Position numbers and translations under genes: made by a program
The notes under the pieces: generated by a model
What the model was told of the DNA's origin: nothing
Database searches by the model: none
The model's input: the letters and a program-made list of their open reading frames with translations, nothing else
From: Actinokineospora globicatena
GTDB lineage: Bacteria; Actinomycetota; Actinomycetes; Mycobacteriales; Pseudonocardiaceae
Assembly (NCBI RefSeq): GCF_024171945.1
Contig: NZ_JAMTCR010000004.1
Location: 682,001-746,000, forward strand
DNA length: 64,000 nt
Reading direction: 5' to 3'
In this document: piece after piece, positions 8,264-17,122 of the stretch
Position numbering within the stretch: position 1 is the stretch's first letter
Layout of the letters: every line of letters begins with the position of its first letter

Positions 8264-8836
8264 ATGCGGATCCTGCTGGTGCCCCTGGTCGCGGTGCTGG
8301 CGGCGGCGTGCACGTCAGCGCCCCCTCCACCCGCGAAGGTGCCGGAGGTTCCGCAGTTCGCCACGACGACGACCAAGGCGCGGGTGGAGCGGACGGCGTT
8401 GCCGTCGTCGTGTGGGCGGATGTTGAGTCGGCAGGACCTGGACGACGTGGTGGACACGGTGATCACCGGGCGGACGGAGGTCGTCGTGGGGGTTGGTCTG
8501 CCGAAGATCGGGCGGACGGGGCGGATCGACTGCTACTTCGGGATTCCGCAGGACCAGCCGCCCGCCGCCGCCGTCCTCACCGTGGGGATGGCGGCCTACA
8601 CGGACGAGGCCTCAGCGAAGCAGCGGGTTCAGGAGACCGTCGACAGCGAGCGGGACAAGGGCATCGCGGCGGAGGAGGTCAAGGTCGGCGCGGATACCGG
8701 GTACCTGCTCGACGGTGACACCCGGACCGTCGTGGTCGCGCACGGCAAGCTCACGGTGGCGGTGACGGTCGCCAAGACCCTCGCCACGCCGGAGCAGGTG
8801 GGCAAGCTCGCCGACCTGGCGCTCACCGAGCGCTAG
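8264..8836 (+). CDS. Putative lipoprotein, unknown function
   Basis: A 190-aa protein with a type II signal peptide: a short hydrophobic stretch ends in LAAAC, making Cys16 the lipidated residue. A Pro/Thr-rich linker follows, then a compact domain with two cysteines (SCGRMLS and IDCYFGI), a possible disulphide. The pattern recalls the actinobacterial DUF3558-type lipoproteins, but I am not certain. A TACCGT -10-like hexamer ends 6 bases before the ATG, which suggests a leaderless mRNA. Its stop overlaps that of the converging small gene at CTAG. Confidence 0.7.
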   Translation: MRILLVPLVAVLAAACTSAPPPPAKVPEVPQFATTTTKARVERTALPSSCGRMLSRQDLDDVVDTVITGRTEVVVGVGLPKIGRTGRIDCYFGIPQDQPPAAAVLTVGMAAYTDEASAKQRVQETVDSERDKGIAAEEVKVGADTGYLLDGDTRTVVVAHGKLTVAVTVAKTLATPEQVGKLADLALTER

Positions 8837-9036
8837 GCGGTCCGGACCTGGGGGGCCCACGCGCGCTCGACGGCAGCGGCGGCGGCGCGGCGGCGCAAAC
8901 CGGCGAGGCTGTGCCGGGCGGGCACCAGCAGCAGCGACCACCACGTGCGGTGTGCGGGCACGGACAGGTACTCGGTGCAGTGCACCAGGCCCGGCGTGCC
9001 GAGCCGGTGCCGTCCCCGGCGCCTCGTGTCGCGCAT
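8833..9036 (-). CDS. Small hypothetical protein
   Basis: A 67-aa protein, ATG at 9036 with a good ribosome-binding site (GGAGG, 5 bases before the start). It has basic ends and a central hydrophobic stretch HRTWWSLLLVPARHSLAGL, possibly membrane-associated. No known family. It converges on the lipoprotein gene, with stops overlapping in CTAG. Confidence 0.45.
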   Translation of the reverse strand: MRDTRRRGRHRLGTPGLVHCTEYLSVPAHRTWWSLLLVPARHSLAGLRRRAAAAAVERAWAPQVRTA

Positions 9037-9177
9037 TGGTTCCTCCGCTTGGGTGATGGCCCTGGGGGCACCGTAGCCGGCTGAAGTGGCAAAACGCCGG
9101 TAACCGCGCGGCGTGTCCCGGGTGCGCTTGTCAACAGTTCACCCGCGAACCACTCGGTGGTGGAAGAATGCGCCCCC

Positions 9178-10350
9178 ATGCTGCGAGTCGGCCTCACCGG
9201 CGGGATCGGGTCGGGAAAATCCACTGTGGCGGCCAGGTTGGCCGAGCACGGCGCGGTCGTCGTCGACGCCGACCGGGTGGCCAGGGCGGTGGTCGAGCCG
9301 GGCACCCCGGGGCTGGCCGCGATCGCCGAGGAGTTCGGGCCCGGCGTCATCACCGACGGCGCGCTCGACCGCCCCAGGCTGGCGGGCATCGTGTTCACCG
9401 ACGACGCCGCCCGGCAGCGGTTGAACGCGATCGTGCACCCCCTCGTGCGGGCCAGGACCGCGGAGTTGGTCGCCGCCGCGCCGCCGGACTCGATCGTCGT
9501 GCAGGACGTGCCGCTGCTGGTGGAGAACGGGATGGGCGCGCTCTACCACCTCGTCATCGTGGTCGACGCCCCCGTCGAGACCCGGATCCGCAGGCTCGTC
9601 GACCACCGCGGCCTCGCCGAGTCCGACGCCCGCGCCCGGATCGCCGCCCAGGCCGACGACGACGCCCGCCGGGCCGCGGCCGACATCTGGCTGTCCAACG
9701 CGGGCACCCCGGACGAGACCAGGGCGGCGGTCGACGCGCTGTGGACCGACCGGCTCGCCCCCTACGAGGAGAACACCCGCCTGCGCCGCCCGTTCAGCCG
9801 CGGCGCGCCCAGGGTCGTCGACTACGACCTGACCTGGCCCGCCCAGGCCGAACGGCTGCTGGCCCGGCTGCGGCTGGCCGTGGGCCCGGCCGCGCTGCGC
9901 GTCGACCACATCGGCTCGACCTCGGTGCCCGGCCTGGCCGCCAAGGACATCCTCGACTTCCAGGTCGTCGTCCCCACCCTCGACGACTCCCTGGCCGAGC
10001 CCCTGTCCGCGGCCGGTTTCCCCCGCGCGCACGGGTTCGACAGCGACATCGGGCACCCACCCGGCTCACCGGAGACCCCGAAGCACGTCCACGTCGGCGT
10101 CGACCCCGGCCGGTGGGCCAACGTGCACGTGCGCGCCCAGGACTCGCCGTTCGCCAGGATCAGCCTGCTGTTCCCGGCCTGGCTGCGCGCGGACGACTCG
10201 GCGCGCGCCGAGTACGCCCAGGTCAAGCGCGGGTTGGCGGGGCAGCACGCGAACATCCCCGCCTACGGCGACGCCAAGGAGCCGTGGTTCGACGGGGCGA
10301 TCCAGCGGGCCGAGCGGTGGGCGGCGGCGACCGGCTGGCGCGCCGACTAG
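9178..10350 (+). CDS. coaE: Dephospho-CoA kinase fused to GrpB (UPF0157) domain
   Basis: The enzyme phosphorylates the 3'-OH of dephospho-CoA, the last step of CoA synthesis. Residues 1-200 are the kinase: P-loop GLTGGIGSGKST, then DADRVARAVVEPG and the lid HRGLAESDARARI. From about residue 213 begins a GrpB/UPF0157 nucleotidyltransferase-like domain with DHIGSTSVPGLAAKDILDFQ. This 390-aa fusion is normal in actinobacteria (M. tuberculosis CoaE is similar). The ATG at 9178 was chosen over an upstream GTG because the protein then begins MLRVGLTGG as in homologues. It converges with the DUF402 gene at a shared CTAG. Confidence 0.95.
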   Translation: MLRVGLTGGIGSGKSTVAARLAEHGAVVVDADRVARAVVEPGTPGLAAIAEEFGPGVITDGALDRPRLAGIVFTDDAARQRLNAIVHPLVRARTAELVAAAPPDSIVVQDVPLLVENGMGALYHLVIVVDAPVETRIRRLVDHRGLAESDARARIAAQADDDARRAAADIWLSNAGTPDETRAAVDALWTDRLAPYEENTRLRRPFSRGAPRVVDYDLTWPAQAERLLARLRLAVGPAALRVDHIGSTSVPGLAAKDILDFQVVVPTLDDSLAEPLSAAGFPRAHGFDSDIGHPPGSPETPKHVHVGVDPGRWANVHVRAQDSPFARISLLFPAWLRADDSARAEYAQVKRGLAGQHANIPAYGDAKEPWFDGAIQRAERWAAATGWRAD

Positions 10351-10865
10351 AACGGCGGCCAGACCTCGAACACGTGCTTGTAGGCCAGCCACGACGACAG
10401 GTCGTGCCGGAACCGGCTGAGCTCCTCGAGGGTCTGGTGCACGGTGCACAGCGCGAGGTCGGCGTCCCCGACCCGCAGCACCCGACCGGCGACGGCGGCC
10501 GCGAACTCCTCCGACCGCACGATCCTGGCCGTGGTCCCGCCCGGGGCGGCCAGGCCCAGCAGCAGGTCGGTGGTGCGCCAGGTGCGGCCGTCGCGCAGCA
10601 CCCGGACCGCGGTGAGCACACTCGGGCCGCCCTTGGCGTGCCGGGAGCGCGGCTTGCTCTGGGTGAGCCGCAGGTTGAGGTGCGGCAGCAGCCAGGTCAC
10701 CTCGGAGTCGGAGAACGGGTCCTCCGGGGTCGGGCACTCCATGCGCAGGCCCCAGCGTTCGACCTGGCAGGTGCGGAGGGTCCGGGTCATCCCGGAGGAG
10801 TAGCTGCGTACCGCGGTCACCGTGTCGACGATGTCGACCAGCTGCGGGGTGATGGCCGTGCCCAC
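10347..10865 (-). CDS. DUF402 protein, degenerate paralogue
   Basis: A 172-aa protein from GTG 10865. The segment DGRTWRTTDLLLGLAAPGG aligns by eye with DGRVWRTVDLYLDVLVRTG of the neighbouring 193-aa protein, so both are DUF402-like (Ntdp/FAU-1-type beta-barrel) proteins. In this copy the acidic residues expected to hold metal are mostly lost: LDVLV becomes LGLAA and EDSDELL becomes VRSEEFA. It may be non-catalytic. The position beside coaE and before uvrB matches Rv1632c of M. tuberculosis. Confidence 0.65.
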   Translation of the reverse strand: MGTAITPQLVDIVDTVTAVRSYSSGMTRTLRTCQVERWGLRMECPTPEDPFSDSEVTWLLPHLNLRLTQSKPRSRHAKGGPSVLTAVRVLRDGRTWRTTDLLLGLAAPGGTTARIVRSEEFAAAVAGRVLRVGDADLALCTVHQTLEELSRFRHDLSSWLAYKHVFEVWPPF

Positions 10866-10894
10866 GCGGCCAGAGCGTAGTCGCGGACATGCGT

Positions 10895-10930
10895 TCTGTG
10901 ACTACCAGGGTCGATTCGTTATGTCACAGA
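10895..10930. promoter_or_regulatory. Spaced inverted repeat upstream of DUF402 gene
   Basis: TCTGTGAC (10895-10902) and GTCACAGA (10923-10930) are perfect inverted arms 20 bases apart, 30 bases upstream of the leftward DUF402 start. It could bind a dimeric regulator with separated half-sites or form a weak hairpin. No cognate regulator is apparent nearby. Confidence 0.3.
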
Positions 10931-11009
10931 TCGTGTGCGCTCAGCTATCGGTTGGGCGATATTCGGTCGCGCGCCGCGCCGAACCATTGACGCAGAGTCG
11001 CCCCCACCA

Positions 11010-11591
11010 CTATCGGGTCTGCCACGGCGCGGGGATCCCCCGTTCGGCGAGCCAGGCGTCCACGTCGTGCCCGGCCGCGGCGATCCCGGCCACGGTGGCG
11101 TGCGTGCGGACCATCGCCCGCTCGGCGGTGGACAGGTCGACCAGCCCGGCCCGGAACGCCGCCAGCAGCTCGTCGCTGTCCTCGACCCGCACGTCGCGGC
11201 CGGTGCGCACCAGCACGTCCAGGTACAGGTCCACCGTCCGCCACACCCGGCCGTCGCGGGTGATGTCGACGACGTCGAGGTAGAAGTCGTGGCCGAGGTC
11301 GACGCCGGGCCGCCCGCGCCACTTCGACACGCGCAACCCGTCCTCGGGCAGCAGCAGCGACTCGAAGTGCGCGATCCGCGGGTGGCCGTCGACCGGGCGC
11401 GACATGTAGAGGCCGTGCGGGGCCTCGCGGTACTCGGTGACCACGCGCACGAACCCCTTCGGGTCGGTGTTGGTCATCGCCACCTGGTCGAACAGCTCCA
11501 CCTTGGGCGGGTGGACCTCGTGGCAGGTCTCGTCCCGGCGGGTCACCGGGATGGGCAGGTCACCGACAACGGGCTCCACACGCGCGCGCAT
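11010..11591 (-). CDS. DUF402 domain protein (Ntdp-like)
   Basis: A 193-aa protein. The DUF402 core is clear: DFYLDVVDITRDGRVWRTVD, LYLDVLVRTG and VEDSDELLAAFRAGLVD. Characterised relatives are divalent-metal-dependent nucleoside tri/diphosphatases or RNA-binding FAU-1 proteins. The aspartate and glutamate pattern here is complete, so phosphatase activity is plausible. Together with the gene at 10347-10865 it forms a same-direction paralogous pair in the slot occupied by a single gene in mycobacteria. Confidence 0.75.
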   Translation of the reverse strand: MRARVEPVVGDLPIPVTRRDETCHEVHPPKVELFDQVAMTNTDPKGFVRVVTEYREAPHGLYMSRPVDGHPRIAHFESLLLPEDGLRVSKWRGRPGVDLGHDFYLDVVDITRDGRVWRTVDLYLDVLVRTGRDVRVEDSDELLAAFRAGLVDLSTAERAMVRTHATVAGIAAAGHDVDAWLAERGIPAPWQTR

Positions 11592-11720
11592 GCCGCCATG
11601 GTGCCCACCGACCCCCGGGAAAGCCCAGACCTTTTGGGGGATTTTTGCCCCCCGTACGGGTGACTGCGCGCTAGGCTCCCGCCCCGGTCGGGTCGCGGGA
11701 GTTCGTGGAGGTCAGGCAGC

Positions 11721-12863
11721 GTGTTCGGAATCCTTCGGCCGTGTCGGCACCGGTTGTCGCCGACCTTGCGCACCTCGTGGATGGCCCACCTCTGCGGCCT
11801 GTGCCTGGCGCTGCGCGACGACCACGGGCAGCTGGCCCGCACGGTCACCAACTACGACGGCCTGGTGGTGTCCGCCCTGGTCGAGGCCCAGTCGCCGACC
11901 GTGGGCACCCGCCGGGTCGCCGGGCCGTGCCCGTTGCGCGGCATGCGCAGCGCCCCGGTCGCCGACGGCTCGGGCGCCCGGTTGGCCGCCGCGGTGTCGC
12001 TGGTGCTGGCCTCGGCGAAGGTCCGCGACCACGTCGACGACGGCGACGGCGCGTTCCGCAAGGCCCCGGTCGCGGGCGTGGCCAGGCGGGTCGCGACGCG
12101 GTGGGCGCGGCAGGGCGCGGCGACGGGGGAGCAGATCGGGTTCTCTACCGCTGTCCTGCTCGACGCCGTCGGTAGGCAGGGTGAGCTGGAGTCGGGCCTA
12201 GCGACCGGGTCGTCGGTGTTGCTGGCCACTGAGCCGACGGAGACGGCTACGGCGGCCGCGTTCGCGCATACCGCTGTCCTAGCCGGACGGCCCGGTAATG
12301 CTGCCGCGCTGGGTGAGGCAGGGAAGTTGTTCGGGCGGGTCGCGCACCTGCTCGACGCGGTCGAGGACATCGACGCTGACGCCGAGACCGGAGCGTGGAA
12401 CCCTCTTACGGCTACGGGCACCAACTTGGTTGAGGCCCGCCGGTTGTGTGACGACGCCGTGCTCGGGGTCAAGTTGGCTCTACGCGAGGCGGACTTCGCC
12501 GACCAAGGTCTGGTGCACGCCCTCTTGGTGCACGAACTGGACGCGGCGGTGAATCGCACCTTCGGCCACCAGCACTCGCCCCCGCCTGGTCACCAGCACC
12601 CGATGCCTCCTGGGCACGTACCTCCTACGCCGCCCAAGGACATGCCGCGTTGGGGTAAGAAGCGGTCGACGCTGCCGGGGTGCGGTGTCGCGTTAGTGCT
12701 GTGCTGCACCTGCCAGTACTGCTGCGCCGACCCGTACCACGACCCGTGGACCGGTGAGCCCAAGTCCGGCTGGTGCGCCCAGTCGTACTGCGACTGCGGC
12801 GACTGCTCGTGCTGCGAGTGCTGCTCCTGCGGCGACGGGTGCTGCTGCTCCTGCGACTGCTGA
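11721..12863 (+). CDS. DUF5685 family protein with Cys-rich tail
   Basis: A 380-aa protein from GTG 11721, which has GGAGGT 8 bases upstream. The N-terminal 280 residues are an all-helical DUF5685-type domain with conserved cysteines (FGILRPCRHRL, HLCGLCLAL, GPCPLRGMR). Next comes a His/Pro linker (residues about 283-312, GHQHPMPPGHVPP). The last 61 residues (about 320-380) hold 20 cysteines in CC, CxC and CCxC groups. Such a tail could bind several zinc, copper or iron ions or form a disulphide-rich patch. No signal peptide is seen. Function is unknown. The 12.13-12.56 kb part has unusually relaxed third positions. Confidence 0.8.
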   Translation: MFGILRPCRHRLSPTLRTSWMAHLCGLCLALRDDHGQLARTVTNYDGLVVSALVEAQSPTVGTRRVAGPCPLRGMRSAPVADGSGARLAAAVSLVLASAKVRDHVDDGDGAFRKAPVAGVARRVATRWARQGAATGEQIGFSTAVLLDAVGRQGELESGLATGSSVLLATEPTETATAAAFAHTAVLAGRPGNAAALGEAGKLFGRVAHLLDAVEDIDADAETGAWNPLTATGTNLVEARRLCDDAVLGVKLALREADFADQGLVHALLVHELDAAVNRTFGHQHSPPPGHQHPMPPGHVPPTPPKDMPRWGKKRSTLPGCGVALVLCCTCQYCCADPYHDPWTGEPKSGWCAQSYCDCGDCSCCECCSCGDGCCCSCDC

Positions 12864-12911
12864 CCAGCGGCTCGTCCCGGGTTGTCGGTGGGCGGGCGTA
12901 ACCTCGTCCCC

Positions 12912-15086
12912 GTGGCTTTCGCGACCGAGAAATCCCAGCAGAACGCACCCGTGCTCGCCCACTCCGAGCACCGGCCCGTCAGCGACATCCCGCGCTCCGA
13001 CGGGGCGTTCCGGATGGCCGCGCCCTACCAGCCCGCGGGCGACCAACCGGCCGCCATCGACGAGCTGGAACGGCGGATCCGGGCGGGCGAGCAGGACGTG
13101 GTGCTGCTCGGCGCGACCGGCACCGGCAAGTCGGCGACAACGGCGTGGCTGGTGGAGCGGGTGCAGCGGCCGACGCTGGTGATGGCGCCGAACAAGACGC
13201 TGGCCGCGCAGTTGGCCAACGAGCTGCGCGAGTTCTTCCCGGACAACGCGGTCGAGTACTTCGTCAGCTACTACGACTACTACCAGCCAGAGGCCTACAT
13301 CCCGCAGACCGACACCTACATCGAGAAGGACTCGTCGATCAACGACGACGTCGAGCGGCTGCGGCACTCGGCGACGATGAGCCTGCTGTCGCGGCGCGAC
13401 GTGATCGTGGTGGCCTCGGTGTCGTGCATCTACGGCCTCGGCACCCCGCAGTCCTACCTGGACCGCTCGATCGGGCTGTCGGTCGGCGGCCAGGTCGACC
13501 GGGACATGTTCCTGCGCGCCCTGGTGGACGTGCAGTACGCGCGCAACGACATCGCCTTCGCCCGCGGCACCTTCCGGGTCCGCGGCGACACCGTGGAGAT
13601 CATCCCGGCGTACGAGGAGCTGGCGATCCGGGTCGAGTTCTTCGGCGACGAGATCGACAAGCTGTACTACCTGCACCCGCTCACCGGCGACGTGGTCCGC
13701 GAGTGCCAGGAGCTGCGGATCTTCCCGGCGACGCACTACGTGGCCGGTCCGGAGCGGATGGAGCGCGCCATCGGCGGCATCGAGCAGGAGCTCGAGGAGC
13801 GCCTCGCCGAGCTGGAGCGGCAGGGCAAGCTGCTCGAGGCGCAGCGGCTGCGGATGCGCACCAGCTACGACGTGGAGATGATGCGCCAGGTCGGGTTCTG
13901 CTCCGGCATCGAGAACTACTCCCGGCACATCGACGGCCGCGCGGGCGGCACCGCGCCCGCCACCCTGATCGACTACTTCCCGGACGACTTCCTGCTGGTC
14001 ATCGACGAGTCGCACGTGACGGTCCCGCAGATCGGCGGCATGTACGAGGGCGACATGTCCCGCAAGCGCAACCTGGTCGAGCACGGCTTCCGGCTGCCCA
14101 GCGCGGTGGACAACCGGCCGCTGACCTGGGAGGAGTTCACCCAGCGGATCGGCCAGACGGTGTACCTGTCGGCGACGCCGGGCCCGTACGAGATGGGGCA
14201 GGCGGGCGGCGAGTTCGTCGAGCAGGTCATCCGGCCGACCGGCCTGGTCGACCCGCAGGTGGTCATCAAGCCCACCGAGGGCCAGATCGACGACCTGGTG
14301 CACGAGATCCGCGAGCGGGCCGAGCGCGACGAGCGGGTCCTGGTCACCACGCTGACCAAGAAGATGGCCGAGGACCTCACCGACTACCTGCTGGAGCTGG
14401 GCATCCGGGTGCGGTACCTGCACTCCGAGGTGGACACGCTGCGCCGCATCGAGCTGTTGCGCCAGCTGCGCTCGGGCGAGTACGACGTGCTCATCGGCAT
14501 CAACCTGCTGCGCGAGGGCCTCGACCTGCCCGAGGTGTCGCTGGTGGCGATCCTCGACGCGGACAAGGAGGGCTTCCTGCGCAGCGGCACCTCGCTGATC
14601 CAGACCATCGGCCGCGCCGCCCGCAACGTCTCCGGCCAGGTCCACATGTACGCCGACAAGATCACCGACTCGATGCGGCACGCCATCGACGAGACCGACC
14701 GGCGCCGCGCCAAGCAGACCGCGTACAACACCGAACGCGGCCTCGACCCCCAGCCGCTGCGCAAGAAGATCGCCGACATCCTCGACCGCGTCTACGAGGA
14801 GGCCGCCGAGTCGGACAACGTCCCCATCGGCGGCTCCGGCCGCAACACCTCCCGCGGCAAGCGCGCCACCGGCGAGGCGGGCTCCGGCAAGTCCGCGGGC
14901 ATCGTCTCCGACCGCGACGTCAAGACCATGCCCCGCGCCGAACTCGCCGACCTCGTCCAACAACTCACCGACCAGATGATGAACGCCGCCCGCGACCTCC
15001 AGTTCGAACTGGCCGCCCGCCTCCGCGACGAGATCCACGACCTCAAGCGCGAACTCCGCGGCATGGACGCCGCAGGCATCCGCTAG
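12912..15086 (+). CDS. uvrB: Excinuclease ABC subunit B
   Basis: UvrB is the damage-verifying helicase-like subunit of nucleotide excision repair. Visible features are Walker [14 protein letters not shown], the beta-hairpin [20 protein letters not shown], helicase motif II DESH, motif [11 protein letters not shown], and the C-terminal UVR motif ([17 protein letters not shown]) that contacts UvrA/UvrC. With the GTG at 12912 the protein is 724 aa and begins VAFATEK like mycobacterial UvrB; an upstream GTG at 12882 is less likely. A TAACCT hexamer ends 7 bases before this GTG, suggesting a leaderless transcript. It lies 48 bases after the DUF5685 gene. Confidence 0.97.
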   Translation: MAFATEKSQQNAPVLAHSEHRPVSDIPRSDGAFRMAAPYQPAGDQPAAIDELERRIRAGEQDVVLLGATGTGKSATTAWLVERVQRPTLVMAPNKTLAAQLANELREFFPDNAVEYFVSYYDYYQPEAYIPQTDTYIEKDSSINDDVERLRHSATMSLLSRRDVIVVASVSCIYGLGTPQSYLDRSIGLSVGGQVDRDMFLRALVDVQYARNDIAFARGTFRVRGDTVEIIPAYEELAIRVEFFGDEIDKLYYLHPLTGDVVRECQELRIFPATHYVAGPERMERAIGGIEQELEERLAELERQGKLLEAQRLRMRTSYDVEMMRQVGFCSGIENYSRHIDGRAGGTAPATLIDYFPDDFLLVIDESHVTVPQIGGMYEGDMSRKRNLVEHGFRLPSAVDNRPLTWEEFTQRIGQTVYLSATPGPYEMGQAGGEFVEQVIRPTGLVDPQVVIKPTEGQIDDLVHEIRERAERDERVLVTTLTKKMAEDLTDYLLELGIRVRYLHSEVDTLRRIELLRQLRSGEYDVLIGINLLREGLDLPEVSLVAILDADKEGFLRSGTSLIQTIGRAARNVSGQVHMYADKITDSMRHAIDETDRRRAKQTAYNTERGLDPQPLRKKIADILDRVYEEAAESDNVPIGGSGRNTSRGKRATGEAGSGKSAGIVSDRDVKTMPRAELADLVQQLTDQMMNAARDLQFELAARLRDEIHDLKRELRGMDAAGIR

Positions 15087-15197
15087 TGGTTGGGGCTCCG
15101 GTCCTCGGGCGCGGTCGCGCTGATCACTGACCTCGGAGTGACGCTGCCCGTGCTCTCCGTTCGGGCAGCTGAAGGGTGAGTTCTGTCCTCGCAGGCT

Positions 15198-15227
15198 GCT
15201 GGGGGCGTGCCGTGGCCCGCCCCCAGC
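15198..15227. terminator. Terminator hairpin between uvrB and converging gene
   Basis: A perfect 10-bp stem, GCTGGGGGCG with CGCCCCCAGC, and a 10-base loop. It lies 3 bases beyond the stop of the leftward remnant gene and 111 bases after uvrB, so it may serve both. Confidence 0.6.
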
Positions 15228-15230
15228 GTC

Positions 15231-15836
15231 CTAGTTGACAGCGACCGCCTCCGCGGGCACCGCGGGCTGGGGAAGCCGCACCGCCGAGTCGGTGTAGCGC
15301 GCGACCGTCGCCCGCAACGCGTCGGCGTACTGGTAGATGTCCTCGACCCGGTCGATCAAGACCCGCGTCTCCACCTTGTGCTCGTCGAACACCCCGAGGT
15401 ACCTCTTCGACCGGTTGAACCACAACCGCGCGATCGGCTTGCGGGTTGTTGTCGTCGAGCAGCACCCTGCCTTGTCCACCAGCGTGGTGAACTGCTCGCG
15501 GACCTTCTGCGTGAACGACCCCTCGTACACCTTCGTCGTGAAGTACCGCACCCACCCCTCCGACGGCTCCCGGAACTCCGCCGCCAGCGCCCGCTTGATC
15601 TGCCCGATGTACTTCAGCTCCCCCGCCGCGCTGATCACCGAGTCGGGGTCGAACGCCTCCTTGCTCAGCCTGGCGTGTTCCAACCGCAGCGGGTCATTGA
15701 CCTTCTTGGCCTCGACCAGGACCTGTACCTGGCTGCCGTAGTCGATCTTCTTGCTGCGCTTAGTCCCTATGTCGGCGGTGCACTCGGCGATCGCCTCGTC
15801 TGCGTAGAGCACGTCGTATCTGAGCGCGCCGCTCAT
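15231..15836 (-). pseudogene. Remnant of a type I restriction R-like (HsdR_N) protein
   Basis: A 201-aa open frame that looks like a shortened nuclease of the HsdR N-terminal/DUF4268 type (normally about 350-400 aa). Present are ECTADIGTKRSKKIDYG and VLVEAKK (the PD-(D/E)xK core), then FDPDSVISAAGELKYIGQIK and YEGSFTQKVREQF, then KPIARLWFNRSKRYLGVFD and DIYQYADALRATVARY. The part between VEAKK and the FDPDSV helix is missing. Between VDKA and KPIARLW the frame reads CCSTTTT, whereas the adjacent frame reads VLLDDNN, which I recall as the family motif. So an out-of-frame deletion and a compensating one-base insertion (GGG at 15443-15445) are likely. Probably inactive. Confidence 0.6.
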
Positions 15837-15895
15837 ACGGGTGCGTGAGATCTAAATGGGATGCCCGCTGCGTGCTCGTCGGGGACGATGGGGTG

Positions 15896-16378
15896 GTGAG
15901 TACGCAGCGGGTGGGGGGTCGGTGGCGGGTTGGGGATCCGTCGGTTCGGTTGTGTTCGTTGGCGGACAAGGACATCCACGTGGTGTGCCCGCGGTGTCAG
16001 GGGCGGGCTGTGAGCGCGGCCCTGGACGCGGATGGGCGGAGTGTGTTCGTGGCGCCGCGGCGGTTGGCTTGTGTTGCTTGTGGACATTCGGCGGTGTGGG
16101 TGCCTGGGGGCACAGTGTGGGGCGGGCCGGTGGATCCGCACTTCCGGTTGCCGTTGTGGCTGCGGGCGTGGTGCTGCGGCGGGAACACACTGTGGGCGTT
16201 CAACGAGTCCCATGTGGACCTGATTGAGGACTACGTCGTGGCGCCGATCCGGGAGCGGCGGATCTCGCCGAGCGGGATGAGTGTGTTGGCGCGGTTGCCG
16301 GTGTGGATGAAGACCGCCGGGCACCGGGACGAGGTGTTGCGCGCGATCGGGCGGTTGCGCGCGTCGCTGGACCGCTGA
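15896..16378 (+). CDS. Zinc-ribbon (TFIIB-type) protein, unknown function
   Basis: A 160-aa protein with two CxxC knuckles, VVCPRCQG and LACVACGH, about 35 residues apart, forming a zinc ribbon. It is followed by a WLRAWCCGGNTLWAFNESHVDLIEDYV segment, part of which has two more cysteines, and a basic helical C-terminus. Proteins of this pattern are common and uncharacterised in actinobacteria. The frame is open to a GTG at 15845. GTG 15893/15896 was preferred because VSTQRVGG is a typical N-terminus; this choice is uncertain. It is divergent from the nuclease remnant. Confidence 0.65.
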   Translation: MSTQRVGGRWRVGDPSVRLCSLADKDIHVVCPRCQGRAVSAALDADGRSVFVAPRRLACVACGHSAVWVPGGTVWGGPVDPHFRLPLWLRAWCCGGNTLWAFNESHVDLIEDYVVAPIRERRISPSGMSVLARLPVWMKTAGHRDEVLRAIGRLRASLDR

Positions 16379-16384
16379 AGGGCG

Positions 16385-17032
16385 TCAGACGGCGATCTTG
16401 GTGGCGAAGGACCTGCCGGTGCTGGCGGCGAGGGTGTGCGCGGCGGTGGCTGACTGCTGGGCGAGCGGGATCAGTTCGGCCATCGCGGGGACGGTGCCCG
16501 CGAGGGTGAGCTCGGCCTCCAGGAGGGTGACCTCGGCGCCGAGGACGTCCTGGAAGATGCGGACCAGCCAGGGGGTGGCGTGGTCCCAGCCCGCCCGCGG
16601 GGTGCCCGGCGCGTAGCCGCCGCCGCGGGCGATCACGAGCGCGACCTGCTTGCCCGCGAGCGGTTGTTGGCCCGGCGCGAACCGGGGGTCGGTGATGACC
16701 AGGTCGATCCAGGTCTTGAGGTGCTGCGAGATCCCGAAGTTGTACAGCGACGTGGCGATGACCAGCGAGTCGGCGGCCGCGACCTCGTCGGCGAGGGTGG
16801 TGGCGAGGTCGATCGCGGCGGTCTGGGTGGGTGTTCGCTGCTCGACCGGGGTCGAGACACCGGCGACGGCGTCGGTCCACGCGGTGCCCGGCAGGCCCTC
16901 GACGGCCAGGTCGCGGCGCACCACGGTGCCGGACGGGTTCGCGGCCACCCAGTTCTCGGTGACCGTGTCGGCCACCGCGCGGCTGACCGAGTCGGTCCGG
17001 CGGATGCTGCTGTCGAGGCGGAACAGGCCCAT
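16385..17032 (-). CDS. azoR: FMN-dependent NADH:quinone oxidoreductase / azoreductase
   Basis: A 215-aa flavodoxin-fold enzyme. LFRLDSSIRRTDSVSRAVAD is the FMN phosphate-binding loop. IATSLYNFGISQHLKTWID matches the AzoR signature at the FMN ring and dimer interface, and ARGGGYAPGTPRAGWDH is the substrate-side loop. The enzyme uses NADH to make two-electron reductions of quinones or azo compounds, a protective role. ATG at 17032 has GGAGG 5 bases upstream. It is divergent from a MarR-type gene with 90 bases between them, a common redox/quinone-sensing arrangement. A TAGTCT -10 (17066-17071, minus strand) serves it. Confidence 0.9.
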   Translation of the reverse strand: MGLFRLDSSIRRTDSVSRAVADTVTENWVAANPSGTVVRRDLAVEGLPGTAWTDAVAGVSTPVEQRTPTQTAAIDLATTLADEVAAADSLVIATSLYNFGISQHLKTWIDLVITDPRFAPGQQPLAGKQVALVIARGGGYAPGTPRAGWDHATPWLVRIFQDVLGAEVTLLEAELTLAGTVPAMAELIPLAQQSATAAHTLAASTGRSFATKIAV

Positions 17033-17044
17033 GGAGTCCTCCGT

Positions 17045-17064
17045 AGTTCAGATCGTCTGTAACT
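17045..17064. promoter_or_regulatory. Imperfect inverted repeat, candidate MarR operator
   Basis: AGTTCAGA and TCTGTAACT are inverted half-sites around TCG (one-base bulge) located at the expected azoR transcription start, between the divergent azoR and marR genes. Confidence 0.4.
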
Positions 17065-17122
17065 CAGACTATCTTGCGTGCAGAACATGTGGCTGTCCAC
17101 CCCGGCTCGGTACGATGCGGTG

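Noticed and set aside
12693..15038. A 781-codon leftward frame opposite uvrB
   Set aside because: Shadow of uvrB in the complementary frame: biased composition and no domains.
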